Shown here one piece after another: positions 21,900-33,321 of a stretch of 64,000 nt of DNA (positions within the stretch are counted from its first letter, which is position 1; every line of letters starts with the position of its first letter). Position numbers and translations under genes: made by a program. The stretch is from Diaporthe sp. PMI_573 (taxonomy: Eukaryota; Ascomycota; Sordariomycetes; Diaporthales; Diaporthaceae): NCBI GenBank assembly GCA_021399435.1, contig JAJTUP010000120.1:1-64000 (forward strand). Direction: 5' to 3'. The notes beneath the pieces were generated by a model. That model ran no database searches, was not told where the DNA came from, and worked only from the letters and a program-made list of their open reading frames with translations.

Positions 21900-24200
21900 C
21901 TAAGGGTGGAAAGTTATAAATAGCTTTGACTTTATACTAAGTTATTTTATAAATAACTACTAGAAGTTAAAGGTAAATACTATTCCTCTATCTAATACTA
22001 TTTCTTGTAGTGTACTATGGTTGCTGATAATTGTTTGTAGGAAAGCATATACAAGATTGTCTACATTACTTACCTCCTTGTATAGTAAGAAATAGGAGTA
22101 CTTTGTGAATCTATTGATGATAACTAGGATGCTGTTATACTAGATACTTGTTATTGGTTCCTTTAAGAGTAGTAGTTTGATGATAAAGTCTAGGCTAATG
22201 GATTACCATAGTCTGTCAGGTATTAGTAGAGGTTATAGCAGGCTGTAAGGTTTATATCTTGTAGACTTGCTTTTATAGCATGTATTACAGTCCTGGATGA
22301 CTGTTTAGACTTCCTTCTTCATCCTTAGAAAGTAGTAGTGTTGTCTAATTCTTTTAATTATTGCTATAATTCCTTAGTATCTATATACTAGAGCTTCGTA
22401 GATTTATTTAATAAGTTCCTTCCATAGGTCTATAGGTACAAAGAGTTGTTTTCCTTAATATAATATTCTATTATCTTCTACCATTTATCTTTTAGTTTCT
22501 AGGGATACATTCTAGTAGGCTACCTTAAGCTTGTTCTCCTAGCTAGGGTCGACCTTGGCTTAGAGTATTATTACTAGTTATCAAGGCTCTTATAACAAGT
22601 CTTTATTAGAGGTAACTTAAAAGATACTCTGTGTTTTTAGTAGAACCTCCTATAGGTGGTCTAGCTGTCTGCTAAGTACATCTACTCGTCTATTCTCAGA
22701 TCCCTTATAGTAGGTAATTCTAAGGTCGAATTACAACAAGAACTCTACCCATCTAATCTAATGCTTGTTGAGTTCTTTAGTCATCATAAAGTGTGTAAGG
22801 TTCTTATAGTTAGTATAGACTTGAACCTAGTACTTAGCTCCTATAAGGTAATGCTACTATTCCTTAAATACTTTAATTATTACCATGAGTTCCTTATTAT
22901 ATATAGGGTAATTAAGCTCTAGTCTATTAAGCTTTTTTAAAAAGAATATAATGGGGTATAGTTTGCCTTAGTTGTCTTGTTAACCTAGTTGTCCTCCTAT
23001 TGCAAAGTCTAAGGTATTAGTCTTAACTTTATAAACCTTGTTAGGGTCTACTTCAACTAGTATTAGTTCTTCCAGAATCTTCTGGGTTATTATATCAAAA
23101 GCATCTTATGCTTCCTGTATCTATTGGAATTCTTCATCCTTCTTAATAAGGTCTATGAGAAGCTTTACAAGTCCTCCGTAGCCTTTAATGAATTGCCTGT
23201 AGAAGTTAATGTATCTAAGGAATCCTCGAACTTCCTTAATATTCGTGGGTATAGGCTAGTATTTAATGGCCTTGATCTTAGATACTTGTATTGTGATCTG
23301 TCTAGGTTAAATGGTGTATCCAAGATAGTCGACCTCCTTGGTATAGAACTTACTTTTCTCTAGCTTAACTAGAAGTTTTACGTCCTAGAGCTTTTATAGT
23401 ACCTTGTATACGTATTCCTTGTATTCTTCAAGCGTTCTAGAGTAGATAAGGATGTTGTTAAGATACACAACTACAAAGATGTCTAAATATTCTCTGAGAA
23501 CGTGATTAATCATAGCTTGAAACAATGCTAGTGCGTTGGTTAATCCAAATAGCATGACTAGGTATTTGAAGTGTCTGTACCGTGTTTAGAATGCTGTTTT
23601 CCATTCTTCGCCCTTTTTTATTCTGATGAGGTTATAGGCTCCTTTAAGGTCTAGGGCTATAAACTATTAAGCTCCTTGTAGTTAGTCTTATAGTTCCTTA
23701 ATCAAAGGTAGTAGGTAGTAGTTTTTGATGGTAATATCGTTTAGCTAGTAATAATCTACGTAAAGTCATAGCTTCCTATTCTTCTTTAATATAAAGAAGA
23801 TTAGATATCCTATAGATAAAGTAGATAGTTAAATGTAACCCTTTTCTAGGTTCTTATTAAGGTACTCCCTAAATACCTTGAGTTATATTTTGTTAAGTCT
23901 ATAGATTTTAGTAAATTTAGGTATCTTCCCTAGTTCTAGGGGTATTTCATAATCCTAGTTATTATATTTAGGTAGTCTAATATTAAGTATTACTGAAAAC
24001 AGCTTGGTATACTTATAGTATTCCTGAGGTATAAACTCTCGAGGATCCTTCTCTACTACCTTAGCCTTTTATAGGTAGGTAATAAATCATTAGAGGATAG
24101 GCTTGGTTTGCTTCATTAGGCTGATCCTTTGGGCCTTTAGTGCTTGTCGTAAGGTTCCTATAGGTAAGGTAACCATAACTATAGGCGTCGTTTTATGTTG
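21900..24200 (-). pseudogene. Gypsy pol relic: RT and integrase
   Basis: Reading the minus strand, the RT active-site block appears at 23440-23465 as YLNNILIYS (YLDDILIYS with D-to-N changes). The integrase zinc-binding pair CNTCYKSK is at about 22260-22300. Integrase core blocks follow (SLDFIIKLL, then VIINRFTKYSYF, then TIISNHSTLQEIVLDRG) down to about 21.96 kb. The enzyme residues are partly lost and stops are frequent. Confidence 0.85.
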
Positions 24201-26149
24201 CATATGCTGGATCTCTTGTATTTATCTTAATACTTATTAGATCTCCTTGATACATTCTTATGCTATGAGTATAATTTGTCGTTTCCTTGTATTAGTCTAT
24301 ACTAGACCACCTTCTTTATTAGGTTTGTATTATATTTAGCTTGATAGTGAATTTTTCTCGTCAGTCCGCGGCAGACCGCCTGGTTCATGCTATTGTCGTG
24401 CTAGCTTGTTTAAGGGCTGTTCTAAAGCCTGCCTAGAGACTAAGTCCTTCTCTCCGTCTTAAGAGGTGGTCGCTAGGCTTGTTTAAGCACATGTTCAGGT
24501 ACTATCCTTAGGGACTAAGCTCTACTTATCCTTGTAATGTATAATTATTCCTTTTACTAAGCTAACAAGGTTTGCCTAGTAAATCTAGCTAGTAGTCTAA
24601 TCTATCCAAGGGTTGTTCTTTCTTAACCAGGGTATTCCTAGGATCAACTAATAATCCGCTATCTTAGTAATGTTAAGCAAGAGTTACTCGATATAGTCCT
24701 AGATCCAGACCTAGAGGTGATTAGTCTCCATATTAATAATACCGTTTCCATAAGCAACTTCTATACCATCGACTACATTAAGTTTATAGGGTTCCCTCTT
24801 CTTATACTATATAAGGTAGTATCTATTTACCATCTTTAGGGAGATAAAGTTCCCCTATACTCTACTATTAATGAGTACATAGTACTGGTAGGCTCTAAGC
24901 TCTACCTTGATTTTCAAATATTAATAGTCATTATCAGTGTTTATTATACATAGGTACCTCGTGGGTGTTTCTCCTGCTATCTAAGGTTTTGTAGATAGCT
25001 TGTCTAGTTTTTTAGCTATCTATAGTCCTTCCCTAGGACTTTGTTAATGCTTTTAATATTTCGTCGTGTAATACTCTGTAATTGTTATAGGTCTTCCATA
25101 AGCTGTTGTATGCTTTCTTCTTGTATTGTAGGCTTCATAGGGCTGAGGATCTGTCCTTATTGCTATAGTCAGTACTACTCTTCGACCTTATCGTCCATGT
25201 ATACTCAACATTCCTCGTTTTTGTAGGTATGCCATCTAGTAGGGTTGCATAGACATACTAGGGGGGTATATAGGTTGAGTCGAAACATTACGTAGCCTAC
25301 GTTATTATGTTATTTCTTGAGTTCCCATCCCTTAAAGTTGTTTCTTTCGTAAGTCTGTTAGATATCCTGCCCTTAATACCTTTAAGGGAACTAGTCGTGG
25401 CTTACTTTCTCCTACATATAGATTCTACATCCATCGTAGATATATGAGGCTTAAGAGGTACTAGAATAGTGACTATGGCGAGGGAACGTTCTTCCTATAT
25501 CTCTATCCTTCTTAGTCTCCTTCCTTAATTCTCGCGTTACTTGCTTAAAGAGTCATCCTATGATTAGTACTTCTATAATGTTAGTTCTAGGGGCTAGTAA
25601 GGGTGCTTTTCCTAAATAAGCCCATAGGTCCTCTTGCTATACTCGAGGTATGAGTAGATCTTAGGGAATTTTCCCTACTAGCTCCTTCCTTAGGTTATAT
25701 AGGGGTTCCTTCCATCCTCCTATAGCTAGGGTATGCTATTGTCCTATACCTTTAGGGAACTAGTTAGCTCCTTCTTTATTGCTTAGATATGTGGTATAGC
25801 TATTGTTATAGTAGGCTGTCTAGCTAAGTGAGGCGTGTTTCTTGGCTTCTTTAGCCTTGTCTAGTTCTATGTATACTAGCTATAATAGTTGTTATTAGAT
25901 CGTCTCTCCTATTTTTAACTTGCCTTCTTATTTGTTGTTAGTAGGTAAGTTTTGGGGAGTAATGCTAAACAGGATTCTTCTGTCTTCTATTACTTAGTCT
26001 AGGTATACTAGGCACAGCTTATACTATTCCGTCCTGCACTGGTAGTGTTGTTTAGTAATAGCTTGTTATATCTTTAAGCATGGTGGTCTACTAGTACGGG
26101 TGATTATATTGGCCTGTCTAGAGCCTTCGGGTATAGGCTTCTAATCTCT

Positions 26150-27230
26150 GTTTTTCTTGGGGCTATAGTACTCTTTTGCAAAGTATCCTATCTTGTTATA
26201 GTTATAGCATTTAATATCCCTCTTGTCTTTTCATTGTGTAGCATCGAGCTCCATGGAGCTAGATTATTACCCCCATTAGGTAGGATTATTATAGTTATAT
26301 CTCTTTCTAGTATTAGGTTTACTTCTCTAGTCGTTTTGCTAGAATGGTCTAGGATTAATACTATGTTTCTCCTGTCGTCTCTTGTAGAGCTTGTTATCGA
26401 GTTTAATGGCTAGTTCAACATACTGTAGGAAGTCGTTAGGCCTATCGTGCCTAGCTAACTCGTCCTTTACATCTTCCTTCAGTCCCTGGTAGAACATAAA
26501 GATCTTAGTATCGTGGGTGGAATTAACTTGGGCATAAATTCGTTAAAATTCTACTATATAGGCTAAGGCTGGGCCTTTTTATCGTAGTTTTGATAATTCC
26601 CTTTCAGCCTATCGTTCCTTATTAGGGTCCTAAAATAGAGCTCAGAGGGTGTTCTCATAGTTCTCGTATCTACTAAACATCTCCTAAGTCTCCTACTTAC
26701 ATTTCTCGAATTCTTCAGCATTAACAAAATCAGTGAGGTATGGTTCAAACCAGGTAAGCACTCTTCCCTTAAGGAATGAGGCCATATATATAATTCGTTT
26801 TCTATCTACTTGGCTGTCTATGTAGTTGAAACATTAGTAGGCCCTAACTTAGGTAAGGTAAGGTTACAACTAGCCCGGGGTCCTATTGTAAGGGGTCGGG
26901 CTGTTAAGCCTAACGTTTTCCTTAGTTAGAATTAGGGTATTAATAATGGTGGTAGTAGCCTAGAGGGTGGTAACTTCCTTTTTAAGGTTCTCCATTTCTT
27001 CATTCTACTTGGCCTGCTTATTCATGAGGGTATAGAGGTGATTAACCTTGCTAACCAACTCCTAGAATTGTTCGTTAGTTATCCTGCCGTTGTTATTAGT
27101 GTTATTACTAGTGTCGCTATTAATGGTATCGTCTAATTCCTATAGAAGGTTTTGCTGGGGGTTGTTGTTTCCGAATCTAGACATCATAAAGGTATCGTGT
27201 ATAATATTGCTCAAAGTCTGCATCGTAACG
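26150..27230 (-). pseudogene. Gypsy gag relic with zinc knuckle
   Basis: Minus-strand reading gives a Gln/Asn-rich N terminus, a helical capsid-like part (GRVLTWFEPYLTDF; KIFMFYQGLKEDVKDELARH), and a CCHC-type knuckle near 26180-26215 (KCYNYNKIGYFAKE, where Cys and His have been mutated to Tyr). Several stops interrupt it. Confidence 0.8.
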
Positions 27231-27251
27231 TATAAACAAGAGCAGTTAAAA

Positions 27252-27724
27252 TATAATAATTAAGGTTTCCTAGGTCCTCTAAACCATAGATCAGGGTTTA
27301 TATCTAAGATACGTAATAAGGTAGTTAATTAAGTAATAGGGTTTCTAATAATAATCACAAGCTAGTGAAAGCTATTTAGAGTAAATACTTAGATTAACTA
27401 CTAAAGAGCTATCCATACTATCTAGCTATCTAATAACAAATGTATCCTTATATGTCCATCTCTTTAATAAGGCTTGCCGGGAGTACTGGTTGCTCCTAGC
27501 GATCTAGTATGGGGGAGTGTTGGGAGTACTAGTCACTCCTATCGCTCCTTGGTATTAGATTGCTAGGATTAATTATCGCTCTAATCAATCCGTCTTATCT
27601 AATTAGCAATCACGTGACCATTGGCTTGGTCCCTTGTGCTGTTTGTTTGGCCGGTATGCTGGCCTAGTGGGGTTGTTCCTTTGCAGAACTAACCGTTGGT
27701 CCTATTTCTGTCAGGGTTGTGACA
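27252..27724 (-). repeat. Right LTR of Gypsy element (5' LTR)
   Basis: 473 bases, from TATAATAATTAAGG to GGGTTGTGACA. On the coding strand it starts TGTCACAACC. The outer portion keeps more C and G than the left LTR, so RIP has been uneven across the element. Confidence 0.93.
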
Positions 27725-28000
27725 AATGCCTTCTGGCGAGATATAGAGTATATGCCTGTATGCTTGAAGTAATTCTTGATAGTCTTTACAGTAACGGCTT
27801 TCCGAGCTTCAAGGAGGTATTTAACGAAGTTAATCTTCCTAAGAGGACTCAAATTAGTAAACCTAGATAGCTTCTCGGCTTTCTTATTAAATGCTCCTTT
27901 AAGCACGCTAAACACACCATTATCGAGAAGCTAGAGGCCGTGGGAAGTGTATACTGGAAGCCAGCACAGGTTAATATTTGTGATGGGCTTGGCCCAGTAG
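27725..28000 (-). pseudogene. Pogo/Tigger-type DDE transposase fragment (right part)
   Basis: Minus-strand text includes WLPVYTSHGL then, with two C-to-T stops or changes, LLDNGVFSVLKGAFNKKAEK, followed by KINFVKYLLEARKAVTVKTI and KNYFKHTGIYSISRQKA. This is the end of a DDE_1 domain: the family reads PHTSHLLQPLDVGVFxxLK, then a helical region ending in TGIxPxxP. The N-terminal portion is missing to the right, where a GC-rich SINE-like piece begins. Continues at 19966 across the Gypsy insertion. Confidence 0.8.
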
Positions 28001-28270
28001 TGGGTTGTCCGGATTACATAACCGGACTTCGTGTATTTAGGCTCGATTCCCGGACGTCCCTGCGGAGTGCCAAAATCACGGCACCTTTCGCTGCTGACTA
28101 AGGCCCTCCCATTCCGGGCGCGCCGCCCCGTGCCACACGTCAGCGCCCGGCACCTTGAGCCGCCCTCCGTCTGCACTCCGTTTTACCGGCCGCCATCATA
28201 GCCGGCCCTCGACGCCCAGCTCTGGCACCGCTACGCCGCAGCCAGCAGGGGCGTATGCTTACAGTCAGGT
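27985..28270 (+). mobile_element. Possible tRNA-derived SINE
   Basis: A GC-rich island in AT-rich surroundings. It starts with an A-box-like TGGCCCAGTAGTGG (27990-28003) and a B-box-like GGCTCGATTCC (28040-28050) at tRNA-like spacing. Between them an anticodon-arm-like hairpin GTCCGG/CCGGAC (28007-28012, 28022-28027) encloses a nine-base loop. The T stem and acceptor stem do not pair, so this is not a working tRNA gene. The GC-rich body would be the SINE body, but I cannot see a tail or target duplication. Confidence 0.35.
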
Positions 28271-28600
28271 CGCGCGGCCTCTGCCATCATGCTGGCTTTA
28301 GCTTTACGCAGGCAGGCAGGGTGCCCTATATGTTGGCCTTAACTGGTAAGCCGCGCTCTATCCTTACGCGCTATACTGTACCTTATAAGATAGTGCCAGG
28401 CTCCTTTGGCTCTAGCCTCAACTTGGTCCTTATCTTTATCTCTTATCCCTTATTGTTCTCCTCTAGACTGTCTCCTTTATAACTAATGCCCTCGCTTTAT
28501 CTCGCGCCCTCTTATCCTCTCGCCCTTTATCTTCTGCTTCCCTTTCTATACCACCTCCCCTCTCAACCTCTCCTATAGCAGCACTTCCTTCCTATAGACC
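28271..28600. other. Unassigned sequence between SINE-like piece and DUF3435-like relic
   Basis: Moderately C/T-rich, including a run of CTCTT/CCTC words at 28480-28580. Short frames only; nothing recognised. Confidence 0.3.
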
Positions 28601-30390
28601 CGCGGCTATAAGAAAACATAAGAACCGGATTAGAAAATTATAATTTACCGTAGAAAATACCTAAAATATAGCAAAAAACTTTAATAACCTCCTAAAGAAG
28701 CCGATTATCCTGTCCTATACTATTGCCAAAATAACTAAAGACAACTATAGAAAGGCAATACTAAATTAAGAGGAGTATGCTACTTAATATTGCCCCCCCC
28801 CTAGCTTGGCATAATTTACTGCTAACTGATTTTAACCTGCCGCCTATAGATTTATTAAGTTTCGGAAACTAGATACTGTCTTTTGAGACAATATATAAAA
28901 GTAAATGGCCGGGGATAATCTCAAGGAACAGGGAGAGGCAATAGCCCTCTATAAAAACTATTTTACCTTTCTTGTCCTAATATTAAAGCAGACCAGGCTT
29001 GTCTAAGGCCCGAAAGAGACACAAAAAGAGCAGACCCTAACTACAGTTAATACTATAAATATCTACTAAAAGAGCCTTATCGCGACTATATAGATGCAAC
29101 TAAATAAGAAGGCCGCATTAATAGGGCAAGTTTTCGTTCTTATCTAACATTAAGAGCCTACTAGTGCCTAAAATATTAGCCTAGCTATAATAGTTACTAA
29201 AGTAGGGTTTATCTAAGTTTCTACCTATATATACCAAAACCCCTAATATAGCTTAGCTAATACTTATATAGTAGATTAAAACAGATTTTAAAGACAACTT
29301 TAGCCTTACACTAAACAGCAAGTATAAGAAAATTAGTACCAAGTATAAAGATATTAAGCGCCTCTTCTATACTTTATAGAAGCGCGCTAATAATATCTCA
29401 ATATTGCCTTACAATCGGGTTACTGTATATATCTATATTATTATTCTATATATCTCTAGCTACCGGCCAAATATATTAGAAATAATTAAATAGAAATACT
29501 TTAAGCTCTTTTTTACTATAAACAAATCTAAGGCAGATATATACCGGCTATATATTAACCTAACCCTCTATTTTAATAAGTTTAGGCAGAAGATAATAGT
29601 AAGATCTAACAATAACTAGTAAGTTTTCTACTTACTATAGCTGGGCATTACCTTTAACAAAGCTAACTCGCGGCTATTATAGCTTCTTGTTTCTTATAAT
29701 ATTAATACCGATATTTCTTTATTAAACGGAAACGCGTATGTGGGCTGCACGTAAGGGGTTACCCTAGACTTCACGTAGGGAGTTACCCTAGACTTGGCGC
29801 TTTTTTCGACTAAGTGCCTATGTGGCGTGCACGCTGGCAGATGAGTTTGGTGGCCGTGAGTCGATTTTTTTGGGCTATTGTAAGACCCTAACTTCGAACC
29901 TCTGCATTCCCCTTATTTCTTACCCAAAAAGCATGTAACCTAGTTTGTTAGATAGCCTGATTTCTGAAGTTTATCTGTATTCAGTTTGGTTACTGTCAAG
30001 GTTAGGGTTGGCTAGTTATTTATGGCTGAAGAGAGTGGGTCTGGGGGCCGAATTTTCCGGCCTCGCCATTTCTACACCAGAGCTACCCGCAGTGTGCCAA
30101 GGGTTGAGATAATGTTGGAGGGTGTGTGAGGAGGGCTGACAGAAGCCTACTTAAATTTAATATAAAGTTGTTCAAACTACTCTCAAGCATTCTAACAAGG
30201 CCTCCAGGCACCCTACTGCTACCTGATTATTTAATCCACTAACCTTTAGATTCTTCTTAACTTAACCTATCTTATTACTGCCCTGGCTCTATTTAAGGGC
30301 GCCTTTAAGGCCGGCTTTAGCTTTATTAAGGATATACTAAATTGGCCTATAGTTAATAATAAAACCTCTGTTGGTTGGGCACGTAAATGA
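28600..30390 (+). pseudogene. DUF3435-like tyrosine recombinase relic
   Basis: Plus-strand reading, with many stops, gives: LYKNYFTFLVLILKQTRL; TVNTINIYQKSLIATIQMQL; TLNSKYKKISTKYKDIKRLL; NRVTVYIYIIILYISSYRPN; and, after R530 copy E is removed, LTYLITALALFKGAFKAG then FIKDILNWPI. The last part resembles the conserved DUF3435 segment (LALADGAF followed by a helix and IPPG). DUF3435 proteins are tyrosine recombinases, including Starship captains and Crypton-like enzymes. The catalytic R-H-R-Y residues cannot be confirmed. The frame is off by one base across the R530 junction, and the end near 30370 runs into copia-LTR-like sequence. Identification rests on my memory of the family; treat as tentative. 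Confidence 0.42.
29720..30250 (+). mobile_element. R530 repeat copy E with TSD TTCTT
   Basis: A 531-base copy from TATTAAACGG to CCTTTAGA, flanked by perfect TTCTT duplicates at 29715-29719 and 30251-30255. It interrupts the DUF3435-like relic. Carries two AGTTACCC(TAGACTT) motifs. Start TA instead of TG is a RIP-type change. Confidence 0.87.
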
Positions 30391-33134
30391 GTAATTACTT
30401 AAAGGGGTTACCGAAGTGGCTACTTGATAGCTTTAATTCAGTGGGTCTGTTGTGTGTTGCTTCTGGCTGACCCCTTTGTGGGCGGCGAAGCATCTAAGTA
30501 GGGTGCAGCCAGAAGGCTGACTAATCTAAGGTGTGTATGGGCTAGTAGTTAATCTAAGCGTCTTTGCTGCCAGTAGCTGCCTGAGATGACTAAGCAGCTA
30601 TCTGCAGCCAGCCAGCCAGAAGTAGCTAGCTACAGTAGTCTGCTTTAGACCGATACCTTTGGCTATCGCTATTACTATTACTATTACCTATTCTATACTG
30701 GCAGTTTTTTACTTTTGGCCAATTTCTCTAAAAACGCGGTTTCCTCTATATTATATATATCTAGTTACATAATTTATCTTGTACTTTATTATGTGCTTTG
30801 GTCTATATATTCCTCTACCTAAATGGTTACCTTATTGGTATTAATAAAATGTTTTAAAGCCTTATTTGGTAATGTTTTTGTTATGGCATCTATAAGGTTA
30901 TTGTTACTATTTATCTATCGTACCTTATTAATTTCTTGTTGTTTGTATATCTAGCAAAGAGATATAATATTAATTATAAGTCTCTTCTCTTTAGTAGTTT
31001 CTAGTTTTACCAAATATTTATAGAGCGAGTAGAAATCTGTATAGATTACTAGAGGTATCTAATTAATATCTAATTGGTTGGTAATTAGCTTTAGAGTTAA
31101 TAAAAGAATAATTTTTATATTAAAGCCTTTGGTTATTCTGTAGATCTTGGAAGTAAGAATGCTTTAAGTGACTTTTTTATACTTTATAGAAGATTAGTAT
31201 ATAATGTTTCCTTAAAGCTTGTACTATAATGTTATGTTGTCTGCTTCTTTGTTGATAAGGATTATTATAAAGCCGATTTAAGAGCTAAGGTCTTAGTTGT
31301 TAGCAAAAGAACTATTAATGAAGACTATTAGTTTAGTAGTCTTTAAGTTAACTGTAATGTATTGTAATCCTCTTGATAGATTCTTTATTTGCCATTTTAA
31401 GCGTTTGTTTAACTTAGTGTAATTATCTTTATTAGGTATTTAGGCTTGGGCAGCAACTGATAGGTTAAATAAAGCCTTGGGTTAGTAAATTAAGGCAAGG
31501 TAAGTACTATAAGTATGTTGCTTGAGATACTTCTAAGCGAATTTATGTAATTTTGGATTAATTATTATAATCTTCTTGCCTTAATCTTTTTGTTAAAGGT
31601 AAATAATACCTTTTGGGGTTATTATTAGCTTGTTGCTATTAAAGTTAAGTATCTTTTCTGGTAATAGCTTCTCTTTTAGCTTATATTGTAGCTCTGTCTT
31701 AACAATCGTCTTATTTTTAAAAGCCGAGAACTTTAGTATATCTAGTAGTAGAGTATTATCTATCTATATATCTATAATAGTAAATTTGTTCTTTCTACTA
31801 GTAGATATTAAAAGATATAGATTAAATATTAAGGTTTGTATCTATAATTATTTATAGTAATAATAATAATAGGTGGTTTATTAATAAACCCTAGCTTTGG
31901 TGATTTTATAGAGAGGCTTTACTACTCTTATAATTATACTAGCTAGATATTAGGCCTATATTTTAAAAGGGAGCCAGGCTAGAATCTTATAAAATAGCTC
32001 TAATTTTAATTATAGATATATCTATATTATATTACGTAATTTAATATTAGTATTAATAGACTTGATTAGGCCGGGTACTATAGTAACGAAAAGTTGTTAA
32101 CTAGCTTATTAAATTATAGGTAACTATATAAGGATATTCTTCTTGTTTTTATTACTATACTCCTAAATAATTAAGTAAGACTTTTTATAGAAGACTTTAG
32201 TCTTTTCTTTTATCTTCTATACTATTTAAGGGTTAAATAGCTAAAGGGTGCTATAAATTTTTAAATTAAATTGTTTGAATTAAAAGATGCTTTAAGTAAT
32301 AAGATTATTAATCTCTTTAGTATTTAATACTTTAAAAGGTTTATTAATAGTTATAATTATATTATCCTGACAAAGCTTTAATAATAGAATATAGTTGTTT
32401 TTTTTCTTTTAAGCAAGGAAGGTTGTAGATAGCTTTGGCTTGTTCTTAGATCCGGGAGGTCGGCTTCTCCTTTATAGCAAGGCCAGGGCACTAGTATGGT
32501 TTAAAGTAGGTAATAGGCCTGCTTTAGGCCGGCCGGTCTTTAAAACAGATATTAAGTCTATTCTAGGCCTGCTACCGTTTAAAGTAGGTAATAAACTGGT
32601 GTCTGGTCTATTGTTTGATAAAAACTTGGGTAAGAGGTTCTTATTATTCCAGAAGTATTTTTAGATAACAGTTAACCTAAACTTTACAGGTCTATTTAGT
32701 AGGTTAAAGGTTATATTATACTTATTAACTACTATTAGCTTATACAGATCCTGCCAGCCGTCCTTTTTTTACTATATGAGTATTTTTAACTATAGTGGCA
32801 TATTTAATATATTAGTAGTATTCAGGCCGTTCAGGGTGCTAAGAGCTCTGGCAATCTGCTTCTTAATATAGTGCTTCTAGAAATCTCGTATTACCTTAGT
32901 GATTATCTCGGTATGCTTGAGTATTAATAATATAGGCAGCAAATTTATATTTATTTATAGAAAAACACTAAAGATAAACAGAGTAGGTACCAGCCTATCC
33001 AGGCCAGCAGTATTATTCACGGCCTTTATTGCTATTTAAAGAATGGTATCCTCTAAAAAGATTCCTCTTAATTTTATATAGAGGATCTTAAATACTTGTT
33101 AAAATAGTCTATAATAGTATTTAATCTTACCTAC
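30370..33134 (-). pseudogene. Copia pol relic (integrase, RT, RNase H)
   Basis: On the minus strand, integrase C-terminal sequence begins at the Gypsy junction (VGKIKYYYRLFQQVFKILY near 33120) and continues through IAIKAVNNTAGLDRLVPTLF and LNGLNTTNILNMPL. A linker follows, then RT near 31.9-31.5 kb and RNase H at 31.45-30.85 kb (KRLKWQIKNLSRGLQYITVN; FINSSFANN; VIYTDFYSLYKYLVKLETT; DAITKTLPNKAL). The 5' half is cut off by the Gypsy element at 33135. The last ~300 bases (30370-30690) may be its 3' LTR, starting TGTTGGTTGGGCACG. Stops throughout. Confidence 0.8.
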
Positions 33135-33321
33135 TGTAATGGGCTCTGCACTAGGCACGATGGTCTGGTGAACTGGGAAGGCCAACATGTGTATTAGGTA
33201 TAGGTCTGGTGTAAGACTGATTCTTGCCCCCGCTAAACTGAGATGTAGGGGCTTTGGGTCCTTTTTTAGATGTGGGGGCTTTTTGCCGGGGCTTTCGCGT
33301 GGCTTCTGCCTATGCGTTACA
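33135..33321 (-). repeat. Left LTR of second Gypsy element
   Basis: 187 bases, TGTAATGGGC to GCGTTACA. Matches the right LTR with a handful of mostly transition differences (for example GGGTCC against GGGCCC). Confidence 0.9.

Larger units (their letters stand above)
19967..27724 (-). mobile_element. Gypsy LTR retrotransposon, 7,758 bases, TSD AATGC
   Basis: Two direct repeats of exactly 473 bases (19967-20439 and 27252-27724) bound the element. The 5-base AATGC occurs at 19962-19966 and again at 27725-27729. Coding is on the minus strand: gag at about 27.2-26.1 kb, then reverse transcriptase, RNase H and integrase down to about 21.9 kb. Dense stops and TA-rich composition show RIP, so it is inactive. 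It sits inside a pogo transposase, giving a clear order of insertion. Confidence 0.95.

Noticed and set aside
28007..28050. A functional tRNA gene
   Set aside because: A- and B-box-like words and an anticodon-like hairpin are present, but the T stem and acceptor stem do not pair.
28255..28482. 75-codon plus ORF at the SINE-like piece
   Set aside because: Open only because the GC-rich piece lacks stops; no domain or start context.
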